The notes: generated by a model from the letters alone, not told the origin. Counted from the first letter of the stretch, positions 33,046 to 46,438 are shown. The stretch is DNA of 64,000 nucleotides from Nautilus pompilius (GCA_018389105.1 JACATO010000611.1:124001-188000); one strand, 5' to 3'. Made by a program: numbers and translations.

Positions 33046-36000
33046 CTGTAAAATATTAATTTTAATTGTTATGCATAAATGATAAAATTGAGCTTTTAAA
33101 AAACAAACCCAAATAAGATACAAGGTGTATATTAAGACTCATTCAGTGGGAAAAGATTAAGTCTCTTTGATAACATATTTAAATTCTGACATTTTTTTCA
33201 AAACATTAAATTAAGGCAGAATGATTCTAACAATCTACCTCACAATAAATAATATATACATAATACAATTTGTAGGTAAGTAGATGAAACCAATTTTAAG
33301 TTTCTAATATCAGATCAGACTAAACAAAAATAAAATATTTATCTACTCAACATAAACAAACCACAAATTACTTAGGTAACTTACAAATCAAATCATCAAA
33401 ATGAGAATGTTTTATTCCTCAATTGATAATGAATTCACTGCCATCCAAATTATAATACACCGTTTTCCAAATTTTAAACAAGAAACAAAAAAAAATTCAA
33501 AAATGGTTAAAGTTTTTTATTCACCAAACAATAAAACTTCTCTTCATGTAATAGAAATGTTATGAAAGAAATATCAAATAACAAATGATGTTTAGGATGT
33601 AAAAAAAAAAAAACAATCAGAAACAAAAAAGGAAACAAGAACAAATTTTAACAAAGAATGTAAACAAAAATGAAATAAGGGTAATCAACAGAGAATGTGA
33701 GATCCCCTAAACTCTGATAGCAATACATGATTCATGGTTGCTTTGCATGCTGCTGTTAGCCCTATCAATAAGTACAGTGGGAAATAAAGTCCATTGTGTC
33801 ATCAGAAAAGTGGTTTTCAGTTCTTGGAGCGATCTTGAAAGAAGCTTAGAGGGAGACAATGTGTCTTCCTAGTCCCAATAAGATTTGGCTCAGAAGAATG
33901 TGCTGGCCATATCATATAGGTAATGATTTGCTCTTGAAAATGATGGTCAAAAATGAAGTTATCTCTAATTAAACTTGTGTATAATTTAACAAGATTTAGA
34001 ATCAATTCCCTTTATTTCAATGATGCCCCATTTCCCTGAAACACATGCAGCTCTGTATGCTCATGTAATAAATTAACTTACCAGACCATCACACCCTCAC
34101 TATCATAGTAGTGATTCCTTATCAGTTGGTTACATATTCCATGTTCTCTCCAGATGAGTACGCACTGTGAGTCATATTAAAGGCTAAATCTTGACTAATT
34201 AATAGAGAAAATGGCACTTTTTTGAAATTTAATTTTCATAGTAAATTTTTGCATTTAATTTTCTCATACAGCCTCCTGTGTATGGTTGAAGCTAATACCA
34301 GCCTCCATGTAACCATAAAGGATTCAGAAGCAAGTTGGATCAATACTGAAGCTCTTCTTCACCGAGCTAAAAGTGATGGCAATTATCTACTGAGATTGCA
34401 ATTCATCAGCGACATTGAATTAGTCTTCAAGCAAGTTCCATGTACTTTAAATTGCCTTCATAGCCAAGGAACCACACTTTCTGTTCACATTTAGCCATTC
34501 CACTACCTGGGTTGAATAGTTATTCACCTTATAGAATCTTCCAAGTGTATGCGGTTCCTATTTGTAATGTTGTTTGTCCTTCAAAACAGTTATCTTAACA
34601 GAGCCTAAATTGATACAAACACAAACCAGCTTTTCACTGGCACTCATTTACATATTTATTTCATAAAAATTATGTTACATAAAGCAGAATGTATGTTAAT
34701 CATTTAGTGAATAAAACTTACCATTTCAGACATATTTTTGTTTGATTGTTGCTCGCATATTTTAGAACAGATAAATACAATAATACAAGTTATAGCATTT
34801 TAAAATATTAAACAGAAATGAGCTACTCTGCATCTATAGATTGTTAATATCTAGTGATATTTCCAAATAGTTAGAAATTAAATGTGTATTTTATGACCAT
34901 TCTTTAAAACGTGTGTTCATCTTAAGTCTTTCAGTTAACTATTTAGTTTAAAAATTAATATCAGTTACTATCACGAACTCAGAAATCAATCCATTTAACA
35001 TTTTTAAAATGCTGTTGTTTTTTAACATACACATTAGAGAACAATATCATTACAAATTTGAAAGAAAGCTCATAAAAACATTATACATAGATGTTTTTTA
35101 ATGTTATCTTGCATTACATTGAGAAAACTATTAAAATATTATAATACCAAGTTTTAAAAAATAATAATAATAATTTGGCAAATGTGTTGGTTGTTTTGCA
35201 AAATTCAATAGCCATTTATGATTTCTTTTAGTATTATGAAACTGTCAGATATCATGAACAAAGCACAAATAATTTTATCATTACAAGAGAAATCAGGTTC
35301 TGGAAGTACTTAATGCTAGCATAATGAATTTTGCAGCCAACAAATGTCATTGTATTGTCTGTTAATGTATAAGAACTAGAGGATTGACTACTGGAGTGAA
35401 AGATCGAAATATTTTCAGAAGAGACTACAACTACTGTCTATAGCATTGTTGGTGCAAATTCTCAAGAGTGAGTTTTAAGATCCCTTCAGTTAAAATTATA
35501 TGGTGTGAGCTGCCATCAATTTTAGATTCAGGGCCCATCTTGTGGACGTTAAAGGCAATGTGAATGCTCAGAATTACACTGTAAAAGACAGGAAATCTAA
35601 GTTTCTCTCCTTAATAAGAGGAAACCAAGGAAACCTTTCCAGAGATATCTCGTGAAATTAGGTATTTGTTGCCAACATCTTTACTTGGACTAGATCCTGC
35701 TTTATCAGATAAAAATTTCAAAATGAATAAAAGAAATCAAGGTCACTATGGATATCAATGACATATTTTTTTTATTAGTCCAGGTTTAACAAATTTTTCA
35801 GATGAGTGTACCAGCAACAAAATAAGGTCTTCTCAGAAATGTGTGTTTTGAGAGAGATCTCTTCAACTACAATGGTGTGGTGCAGCCACCATTAAATCCA
35901 GATTCAGGTCCCATCTTGTGGATGTTAACGATAACATAAATGCTCAAAGTTACAGTGACAACTTCCAGCAGCTCTTTCTGTTCCCATTGATAAGAGGGAA

Positions 36001-39000
36001 CCAAGAAAAGCCGATCTTACAGTATGGCACTACACACTCCCCAAATGCCAAAATGAAATTAACTACTTTGAATCACCATAATATGTAAATACTAAATTTG
36101 GCATTCATATCTCCCAATTTTAATTCCACAGAGTACCTTTAGGATGAATTAAGGTGCCAAGTACAACAGAAACTGCACCCACCTTGCAATGTTACTGAAT
36201 AGGCATGATAACATCAATGTGCCAGTCCATACTTAAACTACTTTGTTCCTTGAAGCCCATGGTGGACACACTCTACTGAGAAATGAACCACCATTATCAC
36301 CACACTGAACTAATGTAAAGTTAGTACTTGTTATAGATACTGTTCACTTTATCAGTAGACCATCAACTGAAGCTTCTTGTTACATCCAATGAAAATACTA
36401 AATGTTTTGCAGTGTCAATTTTACAAATGTATTTTTAATGGCTTTCAGTATTAACAACAAAAAAATATATATTTTTATTCACATCTGCTTGATTTGCTCA
36501 ACTTCCTATTCTCTGAGCCATAGGAAAAGCTTCTATAGGCAGTTTCTGCTCAAGTTAGTATCAGTATTTTAGCACTACTAATACTCTTAGTGCAGACCAA
36601 AGATATTTTCATTTTAAAACATGCATTTATTATTAATACAAATTACTGCAATTATTCTTATTAAAAAATTCCTAAATGAAAACAAAAACCTTTACATTGC
36701 ACTGTTTACATTTGAGTGTACTTACTGTGTGGCCAGCCACATATAATCAAGAATGCAATTAATGAAAATCCTAGATAATGATTCTATTAACAATTATAAC
36801 TGCAGTACTACAAATTTATAGATTTGATTTGAATTCTTACCTAAAGAGATTCCACAAATTTAGTAGTTATTTTGTTTGTTTTTTTTCCTTCCTTCTTGCC
36901 TTTTTTGCTGTTAAAATCTAAAATTACAAAATTTTATTTCCAGGTTTTGGGTAATTACATTTATCTGCATACACATTACATTTGTTATCACCTAAAATAA
37001 TAGATGTGAATTTATAAATAGTGCAAACAAATGTAGCCTTTCTGACAATATTTAATTATAGTATTTCCTTGATTTACCTGTCCTTAACATACACCAATTT
37101 GAAGTTACACTATTAACTTTTTTTATACCAAAAATTTCTTATGCACAGTATGGTTTGAAGATGCACAACTTCATCCTACTTCCAGCTAAGTTCATCAGCG
37201 ACTGATGAAGGTGGACACCATCCGTTTATCTCTGCAAATGTTTCATACAGCATAATAAAAGAAACTTTGTATTGTTTGATGGATATCTTAACCTTTTTGC
37301 ATAATTATTATTTATCAGCAATATTTAATATGTAAGAGACAAAGATATTACCAAAATTATTTATATTTTTATATTCACTAATACTTTTATTATGTGCTCT
37401 TGCATCTGACAACTATGAGTGTATTGACAGACAAGAGTGAGTCCATCACTGTGTAAAGAAATGTATGGATATACGTAATTTATACCAAGTAAATGAGTGA
37501 GTAATGAATGAATGAATACTTATGAGAATGAATAAGTGCACATAAACATGTGTTTCAAATAGCTGAACATATATTTAGTGTTGACATGAGAAGAGTGGTT
37601 GGAGGTGGGAGACTCTTGGGTTTCATGACAGTCAATCACCATAAGATGACACAAAGCTGATAATGTGACTGTTGGTCACTAAACACTCTTTTTTCATACA
37701 CTTGGCTCTTTGGGTGATGATCACAAATACACATGCTCCACTTTCTTTTGTAGGGTGTGAATCAACATTATAGCATTCAAAATTGCTGTTTAAATTCACC
37801 AGATGAGCCTCCATCCATGAAGAAAAAGAAAAAAAGTTTAATGCTAGAAATTAAACTGGAAATAGTATGACTGTTTGAGAGTGGTAATTGCCCCACACAG
37901 TTTGGTCACATGCTCAACCTAAATGAGTCAACAATACATACAATCAGGAGGAATGCTACAAATATAAAGGATTCTGTTTCCCAATCAACATCATTATTCA
38001 GCAAAAATAACATCAGAAGTGAGGAATCCATTTGTGGAGAAAATGTTGGGCATATGGGTGGAGGAATGAAACCAGAAGAAGATAGGCTTTAAGTTCTACA
38101 ATCATCCATCAAAGGCCCTCAAACTCTACAACAAACAAGGAGAACCATCAATAAAGTCCTTGGTAAGGAAAGGTTGGTTCAATAATTTCCAAAAAAAATG
38201 GAAAAAAACCTGCAAAACAGAAAATTTACTGGTGAATCTACCAGTGTGGACTACATAGCTGCTGAGCAGTTTCAAGATGAATTCAAATCTATTGTGGAGG
38301 CAAAGAGTTACTTGCCATGGCAAGTGTTTAACAGCGATGAAACAAATTTATTTTGGAAAAGGATGCCAAACAGGACCTACATATCAAAAGAAAAGACAGC
38401 ACCTGGTTATAAAACCTCTAAAGATAAACTAACAATCTTACTGTACAGTAATGCTGAAGGGGACTTTAATGTAAACCCCTAACAGTGTACCATTCCCAGA
38501 ATTCCCAGGCCATGAACAGCAAAAAGGCCCAATCAGTTTATTGGTGGGCAGAGGACCAGTTTCTGAATTGCTTCTGTTACGGTTAAATGATACCATCAGG
38601 AGAAAAACATAGCAATTAAGACACTTCTCATCCTCAACAATGCACCTGGATATCCTGTGCAACTCACTAATCTACATACACCCTTATGTAAAATTGGTTT
38701 TTCTGCCACCTAACACCAAGTGATTCAGCCAATAGATCAGGGAGTTATAACCAGATGTATTATCTGAAGAAGACAATATCATAACTTCTAGGTGCTGCCA
38801 ATGGACCTGAAAAGCCATCAGTTTTTTACTTCTGGTGACAATAAAGAACACAATCATGAATAGTGTATGGAAATGCTTATGGAAGAAATGTGTACACAAT
38901 TTTAGGGATTTTGAAAGTCTTTCTTCAACTGTTGCAAAAGCTGTTCAACCTGAAAATCTGTTGGCTTTGAAGACTTGAATGATTCCAATCAAGAAAAACT

Positions 39001-42000
39001 TTCACTCAAGGACTTGCTGTGGAAAACCATGTCAATTGTGTTCTAAGCTCTGCAAACTTCTTAGAGCTTGCTGATCAACTGGCCCAGGAAGCAGTAGACA
39101 TGGACCAATACACAGTGCAAGGTTTGCAGTTTGGGATGAATTTAACAAGTAACTTGTCAGCCTACAAGGAATTGTACAAAGAGAAACAACATTTGCTGAA
39201 GCAATCTATTTTAACACAATTTTTAAGACCACTCCAGCAGTATCTCCATCACCCCCACCAGACCAGTGGACCTTACTGATGACCTTGACAGCACTGACTA
39301 TAGTGTTCTTTTAGCTAAAAGGTTGTTTTCTTATGTTCATTCTTTTATTAATCTGTTTAATAATTGGCCACCACAGCCATGGGATAGCAGGATCATGGTT
39401 TTATTCCAGTGAGGACTCAAAAATACCCAAACTATCTAACAGTAGGCAACATAACACACTATTTACTGTGTAATAATAAGTTTGAAATACATTAATTTGA
39501 TTGGCATGCTGTTTTCTAGGAATGCATCCCCGTGTAGATCAAGGGAGTACTGTACAAAAAATAAGCTACAATTTTAATTAACAAATAATTTTCATTCTCA
39601 CATAAAAATATATGGAAATAAGTTTTTATGTAAAAATTGCTCAAACCATTCAGCCTTTGGGTGCCATATTCAAGAGTTAAACATGGGAAAATTAAATTCC
39701 AAATCTTATATAATTTTAACTAATGAATACAGAAATAAAAAATTAAAACTATTCTAAATTGTAATGGCATATTACAGCAGACATCTATTGGAAGAATAGT
39801 ACTCTGAACAAGAGAACTTTTGTTTATACAGAAGTCATCCGTTTGAAGGTCAAAATGGTGATTGGAAGAAAGTGAACATGAAAGTGATAAAAACTAATCT
39901 GGACATCATATACACAAACTACCACTAAAAGCTAACAAAAAGAAGAAAAAAAAACAAACACCATAGTTCATTTCCCAACCAAGGCAGGCATGTTGCTAAG
40001 ATAAACACTCTCAGCACAGAATTATTTATAGTATCAAACAATAGTTAAAAAACAACTAAAGGAATCAAATGCAAAATGAAAGAATGTAGCCTTTCCCTCT
40101 ATTACAGTAGACCTCTTCCTTGGCCTGAGTCATGGCTGATGATTCTTAAGAACCCAGTTCAGCTATCTGTAAGGGAATCCTTGAAATGAGTAATAATCAA
40201 ATACAGAAGTCCAGAGCGGTGGAAGCCCATGTGGAGCCCTAGGCGAACCTCATCACTGGCACCCCCTAAAACCCACACAATAAAAAACACCCCGCCCAAT
40301 ATTCACACCTACCTTAAAAAATTGCGCAAACAAAGGGTGTAAAGAAACAGATGGTATTTAATTACAGCAATAAAACTAGTAACATGCAAAGTGCACACAA
40401 ATATAGTATTAACATACAGTATAACAATGATAAAGTGTTCAAACTAATGGCAATCATCAAAACAAAAATAAAGATAAATTTGGCCTGCTAAAGAGCACAC
40501 CCCCCAGCAGATGGTGCCCTAGGTGACCGCTTATGTCGCCTATAGCTAGGAACGACTCTGCAAAAGTCAGATCTTACTGAAGCAGTGGGACAAGAACACC
40601 AGAATATTGGCAGCAGACAGTATGGACAGTGAAGATCTTAAGGTTTTGCGTGTTACTGATCTTATTTGTCAGGATTGGCATTAAAGTGGATAGGAGGATT
40701 GTAGCATGAAAGCTGTCAGTGTCTAGTTCTAGGATAAAAACAGAAAGATAGATAGATTTCTCCCTTTTTCTCCTCTTTCTCTTATACTCACTCCCCAGCC
40801 TCATCCATCCTCTAGGCAATAGTACTGATGGTAGATACTAGGTACCAAATGTTTCAGAATTTTTTCTGCAAGTTTATTTTACTAAATAAAAATAGCGATT
40901 GTTCATTTACTCTGTGATGGATATTTATTTTTTATCCAACTGTTTTGTAGAACCAACTCTCTTATTTAGAATTTTAGAAATACAGGATGAACAATTAAGT
41001 TACTAATTAAACTAAACAGAATTAATAATAGAGTTAATATTTACCCACCTCATTATGCTGATAGTCATTTTTATTTAAAATACTAATGTATATTTTGAAT
41101 TACTTTAACCAAGCAATATTTTTCTTTTCTTCAAGTATTTGAATACCAAAAAACATTAAGACTTTAATATTGATCTTTATATTTTGTGTTACAAGTGATT
41201 AAAACTAAGCTAGTCACCAAAATTCAAATTAAAAGTAAACTTTATTGACATGTTGCCAAAGATACCAACTATTTGAATAAATTCTGTTAGCTGCTGCAAC
41301 TATGTTGATTAAAAATTTTTCTTCTGATTGGACAGTAAAAACAAGCCAAGAATTGTTTTATAATAATATGATGATAGTAGTGTATGAGTGATTGTTCATG
41401 ACACGTTGTCTTTGAGTTCTTAAGCCAATTTTGGATTCACAGATCCAGCTGCATGTTAGGCATGGAAGGAGAGTGACAAGCAAGTACAGACAGCAAGCAA
41501 TCTCTAAGTTTCCATGCAGCTCTCTTCTGTTTACATATGTGGATACTTTATCCTCAAAGGATCTTAGTCCATAAAGACATTTGGTCCTTAGTTTCCTCTC
41601 TCTCTAATTAGTGATTCCTACGTTGCAGGGTCAATTTTACACACATTAAATGTATTCAAATTATCTTTGTATCTCTTCTGGTCTCCTCAATTTTTTCTCC
41701 AATAGCTAGTTCACCACAGAAGACTTGCCTTGGTATTCTAGAGTCATTTGATCAAACAAGATGACACAGCCATGATTGAATGTTAGGCAGGTTACAACAT
41801 TTAACTACATCAACATTAGACATTCAGTGTTGTCACTTGATCTTGAGTATGGAATACACATGACACTGCTAGAGCTGCTTATAATATAATAATATTGAAA
41901 CAATTCTAATATAAAACTCATTTTTTGGCATCCATTTGATATAATTAAATAAATGAAAAGATTGCTGTAGCTATCTAAATAGAGTTTTTAAACAACTTTT

Positions 42001-45000
42001 TCCTCATATAAAAATGTTACCTATTTTTGTAATTATAAATACCCTCTAATGTCATCACTGCTATTAAATAAGAAATACTCTGAGCAACAGGATACAAAAC
42101 TTCCAACTAAGCAGATCCAGAATTAGACATCCAAAACAATACCTAAAGTAGAATATACTCTTTAGCTTGAAGCCACATGAAAAAAGAACTTGCCTTATCA
42201 ACAGACTATTAAACCATCTGCAAAATCTAAGCCAAAAGACAAAACTACTTAAATAGTTACTATACCAAATAAGTAGTGCTTTTTTTAAAAAATTATTTTA
42301 AAAAATACTAAAATCTTATTATGTAGTGCAATTTCTCTTGTTCTAATGCAGCAGTTTAACAAAATATAGTGGTAGTGTTCGTAAATTCTTGAACTGCAAA
42401 TTATTAATATACAAAAAAATCATGATAAAACATGACATCAATGATTCTATTTTACTCTTGATGTTTCTTTGAATTTAGTGCTAGTATAAGCATATCTTTC
42501 TCATCATTGCTATGCTCTACTACAAAAATACTTAATTTCCATAAACTAAAAAATCAATTTACCATGAAGTTTTTTTTTTTTCCAAAAACTACTGTAGAAA
42601 ACAAATACAAGACAAACAATTTATTTTATTATAAGATAGCTATGAACAAGTAGACAAAGGAACTGTTGATACTGAGAGGTGGACAAGTTTTTCTTAGAGA
42701 CATCAACATTATTCATGGACAGTAACTTTACTTCTGCTGCTTCTACCAATTCTGCTTCCAGTGGCAGATCTTTAAAGTAGTAAAGGGTGGCCAAACCATA
42801 TAAGATTTTTTAATGTTTTATAATTTTTATCAAAATTAAAAATCTGAAGAAATATTTGTTTACTTAATATTAAAACAAACAAGAGTTCAAAATTTTCCAA
42901 AAAGATATACTTTATACTGATTTCTGTGCACCACCCATGCACCTGGTGTCTCCACCCACCACCACCACCACCACCATCACCAGATCTACTGCCTCTGACT
43001 ACTTCTACTACTAATATTTAGTGAAGAAACAAATTCACAAAAGCCAAAACATAGATAGATGCAAGATCTAGCAAAGTCGTGTCTACAAAGGACAATCTAT
43101 AAACAAAGACCAAGTAAGAAATCCAGTGTCATCAAAGACTCAAACTGAAGATCAAGGCTCTATATATATAACTATACCAGAAAACGGTCTGTGACAGATA
43201 AAAAGAAATTCTACAGTGGCCTGAAAGATAATAAAATCAAAGTAAAAAGGCTGCCAATCAAGCAGTGGAAGAATACTGAAAAGGTATACTGAGAAAGGCA
43301 GATGCAAAACGGCTACATGACCAAAGCCCAATACAATATCTCAACACAAGAGCTACCTACAGAGGATATGAGCAGATGCACAAAGTGGAAAGCCAACACA
43401 GACTAAGACTATGGCTTCCAGTATAAGCACTTAAAATCATTCCATGAAAACACAGTAATAGACACAAATGGCATCATCAATGAAAGAGCTAAAATCCCAG
43501 TGGCTCACCACAGCTTAAACAGTTCTGCTTCCAAAGAAATAAATCCCCACAATAAGCCTTAAGAATGCCAGTGCATAGAATACAAGATGATCTATTGTTG
43601 TTATGATTAATGTGAGCATCTTATGAGAAACAGCATTATGAGGGGTGAGCGAAAGGGCATATGCAAAGTCAGCCAAGACCTAAAGAACACCACCTAATTG
43701 GCAGAGCAGCTCTAGAGACTACAAAGAAGCTAAGAAAAAATCTCTTGTGTATGGATAAACTTAGTTGGATGCTGGAATGTCTATCCATGTAAAAAGTGCC
43801 ACTAGTTATCAAATGGTTTGCCAAAATCAATAAACAGTGATGCACAACAATTAAACAAACAAACAAAGAATGGCAACATGGTGATATCATCAGATTAGGA
43901 ATATTTCAAGCAGACAGCCTAACCTATTCCTGTTGTGCCTCTCACTTAGTCCACTGAGTGTAGGACTAAGAAAATCTGGAAAAAGCAAAGTATTAGATGA
44001 TGTCCTGCTAAGTCTTCTTCTTTACATCAATGGCTCAAGTTATTGGAATGTAGGTTGGTATGATTGTGTGTGCAAAAATAACAAAAACAACAAAAAAAAA
44101 AACAAACAAACACCAAATCATCTAGTCATATATCAAACTCAGGAAAGACAACATTATACAGAACCTAGAACTAGGCATGTTTCTAAGTACTGATGAGGGT
44201 GGAGCCATACAAGACAACAAAAGAAAAAGTTGCCAAAGTACGGTATATAAACAAAGATCAAAGGATCCCAGAACATAAATCCATGAAAAGAACAAGATGC
44301 CTGCCATCAATAACTCTGCTGTCTGAGAGATACTCATTTGGCATAGTCAGCTGAAAAAGAGCAGACATACAGGTACTAGATGCTCAACACTACTTTGCTC
44401 ATGTAAAATCAGATAAGAAAAATCTGCAAAATAGTTGGAAAAAATGCATGGACAGCACCTTAACAGAATGGAAAATGAAAGCACTGACAAGGAAATAAGC
44501 AACAAATTATGGTTGTCTGTAGACGAAACCCAAACACTGTATTTTGAAAAAGAATAACTCTTCCAACTGCAGAATCTGCTATAAACACCTAGAAACTACT
44601 AACCACCATCTACTAACAAGTTGGGAAGCCCTGGCAAAGAGCCAGACAGACATCTGCTGTAAGATCTTCACTAAATGTGTCCGCTGTTGTGTGATACAAA
44701 TAACTATAAGGAGAAGACCGATCGGTGGGGGGGGGAGAGAGCAGAGCAGATCGTAGAGCAGGAAGGCGTCCACACCACGTGACTCATCCACGGCCAGAAG
44801 GTAGAACAATTTATTACGACAGGCCGGACATTATCATCTGGGACGAGAAAGCGCAGAGACCCTAGTGTTGCGTGTCCCGATGAAGGTTAACATCCAGGAG
44901 AAAAGGGGTAGAGATCGGGAGGCCATAGCCTGCTGTATCCTCCAAACGGTAAAAAAAAACCCCTCTGGAAATTCCCGAAGAACAGACGCCATTCCATCAA

Positions 45001-46438
45001 TTTGAGCTACTGGCTTCAGATATCCAACCAACCTTACCCGCTACACGTAGCACGACTGTCATGTTCATGCATGTAAGCAGCCCTGGCCAGTTCTGACACC
45101 TGACAAAATATATTAAGCTCCAGTAAAGAATTTTGGCTGGAGTTTGGGGGCAGCCATACACACGACTACTGTACGTTACCCCTCGAGTTACTTCTGAGTC
45201 GCTTTCGGAAGATGAAGATGTGCGGAGATAGAAATTTGCCGGCAATTTCCAAAACGTGGATATACTTACGAAAACGGTTGATTTCAAATATCGCAACTTT
45301 ATGTAAAAACGCAAAATTTTTCCTTCCTTATTCTTAAACTACACGGCATCGGCTTCAGCGTCTGTTGCGGTGCATTTCTGGGAAGAACGCTGCGGTCCGT
45401 AACATGGCCACAGATGTGTCAAAGGTCACGTTGACGGGTTGTATCGTAATTGCTGGGGGGGAGAGGAGAAAGACCTACGCGAACATTACTGGGATGCACA
45501 CGAAAGCGCCGTCAATTCTACTGCGGATCCGGCAGAGTTAAAAACAAAAAACAATGGATTTTAATTGGCAACCATTCCCGTTGTTCGGACTATCTTGCGT
45601 GTTTGTGGGCGGCGTGAGTGAACTCTTCTCCTCTCCGGTCAGGTGCTGATGGCGGCCCAGCCCGATGCTCCCGTTCGGCGATTTCCGCAGGAAACCTACG
45701 CTCTCGGGAATAAAATACAACATTCTTTACCAGAAGTGATTTCTTTGAATTATGTATTGTCCTTTTTTTTTGTTTGTTTGTTTTGTTTGCCGTTTTAAGG
45801 CGTAAGATATGTGGAACTTGGTTCGCGGCTCGGTCGGTCGGCCATCGTCAGTTTCCGTCACCAACGACAGACAGGGTGGAGTGGATGACACGTGATTGGT
45901 GCAAAATATTCAGATGGTGACCTCGTCGTGGCCCCATGGAACCAGCAGCCGGCCGGGATGCGGGAAGAAAATGCTTGCGCTCTCCTTCTGTTTGCCTTTA
46001 GCGGTTTTGGAGTTTCACAAACTATTATATTAGCAAACAAATTAATTTTAAGTTTCGTTTCGCGTAATATGAACCAATCATCGTCGCCTTCGCGCTAATG
46101 ACAATAAATACGTCACTAGTTTTAACCCCTCATGACCAGGTAGTCGTCATCTTTCGTATGGGGTTGTTGGCATTCCCAGTCGTCATTGCGAACGCATCCG
46201 AAGCGATGATATTTGAACGTACCACATCACACAGATTTCAAATCGCCTTTCGGAATGAAAATTTTAAAAAAATTAAACGGTTAAAGACATTAGATATATA
46301 GTCCCGAGGCGATGCAACACGGGAAGCAGGCAGCACACGTGATCAATTCTGACTTACTGTTGCGCGCTTCCTCCTGCGCTTCTGCTTGAACGAACTGATG
46401 AAGCTTTTAACTTTATCATCGGTAGGAAAGCTGCTCAT
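31048..46438 (-). CDS. Unrecognised Asn/Ser-rich protein gene, two proposed coding exons
   Basis: The terminal exon (33045-31048) encodes 665 residues without interruption and the proposed first exon (46438-46358) encodes 27; both splice phases are 0, giving about 692 residues. The N-terminus is basic with KQKRRRKRA, a plausible nuclear localisation signal. The middle is low-complexity, rich in Asn, Ser, Lys and Gln. The last 100 residues look folded, with IDYLLIENENITEMSRAF, SALFSEEDTYLLDCL, FPTIKFIEFVQKYFPHVNL and a closing helix. I recognise no domain. The start lies in the CpG-rich patch, which suits a promoter. The intron would be 13.3 kb and contains Tigger, hAT MITE and LINE remnants; additional small exons could exist. 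An intact 2-kb frame in such AT-rich DNA is strong evidence of a real gene. Confidence 0.6.
33046..37056 (-). other. Intron of the minus-strand gene, distal part
   Basis: About 4 kb of AT-rich sequence. A partly duplicated segment occurs at about 35470-35640 and 35850-36010 (listed separately). A 90-codon open frame at 34222-34494 has no motif. Nothing else is recognisable. Confidence 0.35.
35470..36010. repeat. Two direct copies of a roughly 140-bp segment
   Basis: GATTCAGGGCCCATCTTGTG (about 35527) recurs as GATTCAGGTCCCATCTTGTG (about 35902). Homology extends on both sides, through GGTGTG...GC before it and through TAAGAGGAAACCAAG/TAAGAGGGAACCAAG after it. The period is about 375 bases. 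The copies are diverged by roughly a fifth, so the duplication, or the insertion of two copies of one family, is old. Confidence 0.6.
37059..39552 (+). mobile_element. Tigger (pogo-family) DNA transposon, near full length
   Basis: The left end TAGTATTTCCTTGATTTAC (37059) and the complement of the right end, CAGTACTCCCTTGATCTAC (ending 39552), pair with few mismatches. TA flanks are at 37057-37058 and 39553-39554. The length of about 2.49 kb is typical of Tigger elements. A broken transposase lies on the + strand. The element sits in the long intron of the minus-strand gene. Confidence 0.8.
37817..39290 (+). pseudogene. Tigger/CENP-B-like transposase, disrupted
   Basis: The start is ATG at 37817, followed by a run of Lys and LMLEIKLEIV, then NLNESTIHTIRRNATNIK, the CENP-B-type helix-turn-helix with STIRTI-like core. 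The catalytic half holds WQVFNSDETNLFWKRMPNRT, containing the first Asp motif, then SKDKLTILLYSNAEGDF. Later pieces across frame changes include AQSVYWWAEDQF, and a C-terminal acidic region (39019-39279). The second and third catalytic motifs around 38630-38760 are eroded. Several stops and shifts make it inactive. It belongs to the DDE family that also gave rise to TIGD host genes. Confidence 0.8.
39555..40211. other. Intron sequence between Tigger and the hAT MITE
   Basis: AT-rich; no feature recognised. A CAGTAGACCTCTTCCTTGG motif at about 40107 resembles a lone pogo-type end. Confidence 0.3.
40212..40560. mobile_element. hAT MITE with 8-bp target duplication
   Basis: Ends begin CAGAGCGG (40212) and, on the complement, CAGAGTCG (ending 40560). 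Flanks CAGAAGTC (40204-40211) and CAAAAGTC (40561-40568) match at 7 of 8 bases. Both ends also share a CCTAGGCGA/CTATAGGCGA core. The 349-base body is non-coding, as expected of a non-autonomous hAT derivative. Confidence 0.75.
40569..41300. other. Unassigned intron sequence
   Basis: AT-rich intron sequence without identifiable exon or repeat. An 81-codon minus-strand open frame (40574-40819) has no recognisable motif. Confidence 0.35.
41400..41900 (-). pseudogene. 3' remnant of a non-LTR retrotransposon
   Basis: Minus-strand reading gives RIPRQVFCGELAIGEKIEET followed by RRDTKII (about 41640-41750). This is the post-RT tail typical of invertebrate non-LTR ORF2 proteins, where RIPKxxxYGEL-G-R--GGQKKR is the usual form. 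Downstream, KQKRAAWKLRDC may correspond to the following RxxWRxxV block. Reverse transcriptase itself is not visible here. Clade cannot be assigned. Confidence 0.5.
41901..42950. other. Unassigned intron sequence
   Basis: AT-rich, no features recognised. Confidence 0.35.
42957..42980. repeat. (CCA)n microsatellite
   Basis: About seven CCA/ACC units, immediately before a LINE-like tract. Confidence 0.85.
43000..44750 (+). pseudogene. Eroded non-LTR retrotransposon ORF
   Basis: On the + strand, across frame changes, I read RLGIFQADSLTYS (about 43893), which matches the GIFQGDSLSPLLF core of a reverse transcriptase. It continues with LSPLSVGLRKSGKSK and LLYINGSS, close to where an M/I-DD motif would be, but the Asp pair is lost. 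Later come LLSERYSFGIVS (about 44310) and CRICYKHLETTNHHLLTSW then EALAKSQ (about 44570-44640), matching the C-terminal Cys/His region of some LINE polyproteins. It is heavily decayed and its clade is undetermined. Confidence 0.55.

Noticed and set aside
33046-33123. 26 extra N-terminal codons of the minus-strand 691-codon frame
   Set aside because: They lie upstream of a convincing ATTTTACAG acceptor, are hydrophobic and unlike the rest of the protein, and a phase-matched first exon exists at 46.4 kb.
39370-39420. tRNA-derived SINE-like B-box (GGTTTTATTCC) after the Tigger coding region
   Set aside because: The match is short and degenerate, lies inside the Tigger element, and no A box or SINE tail is placed correctly.
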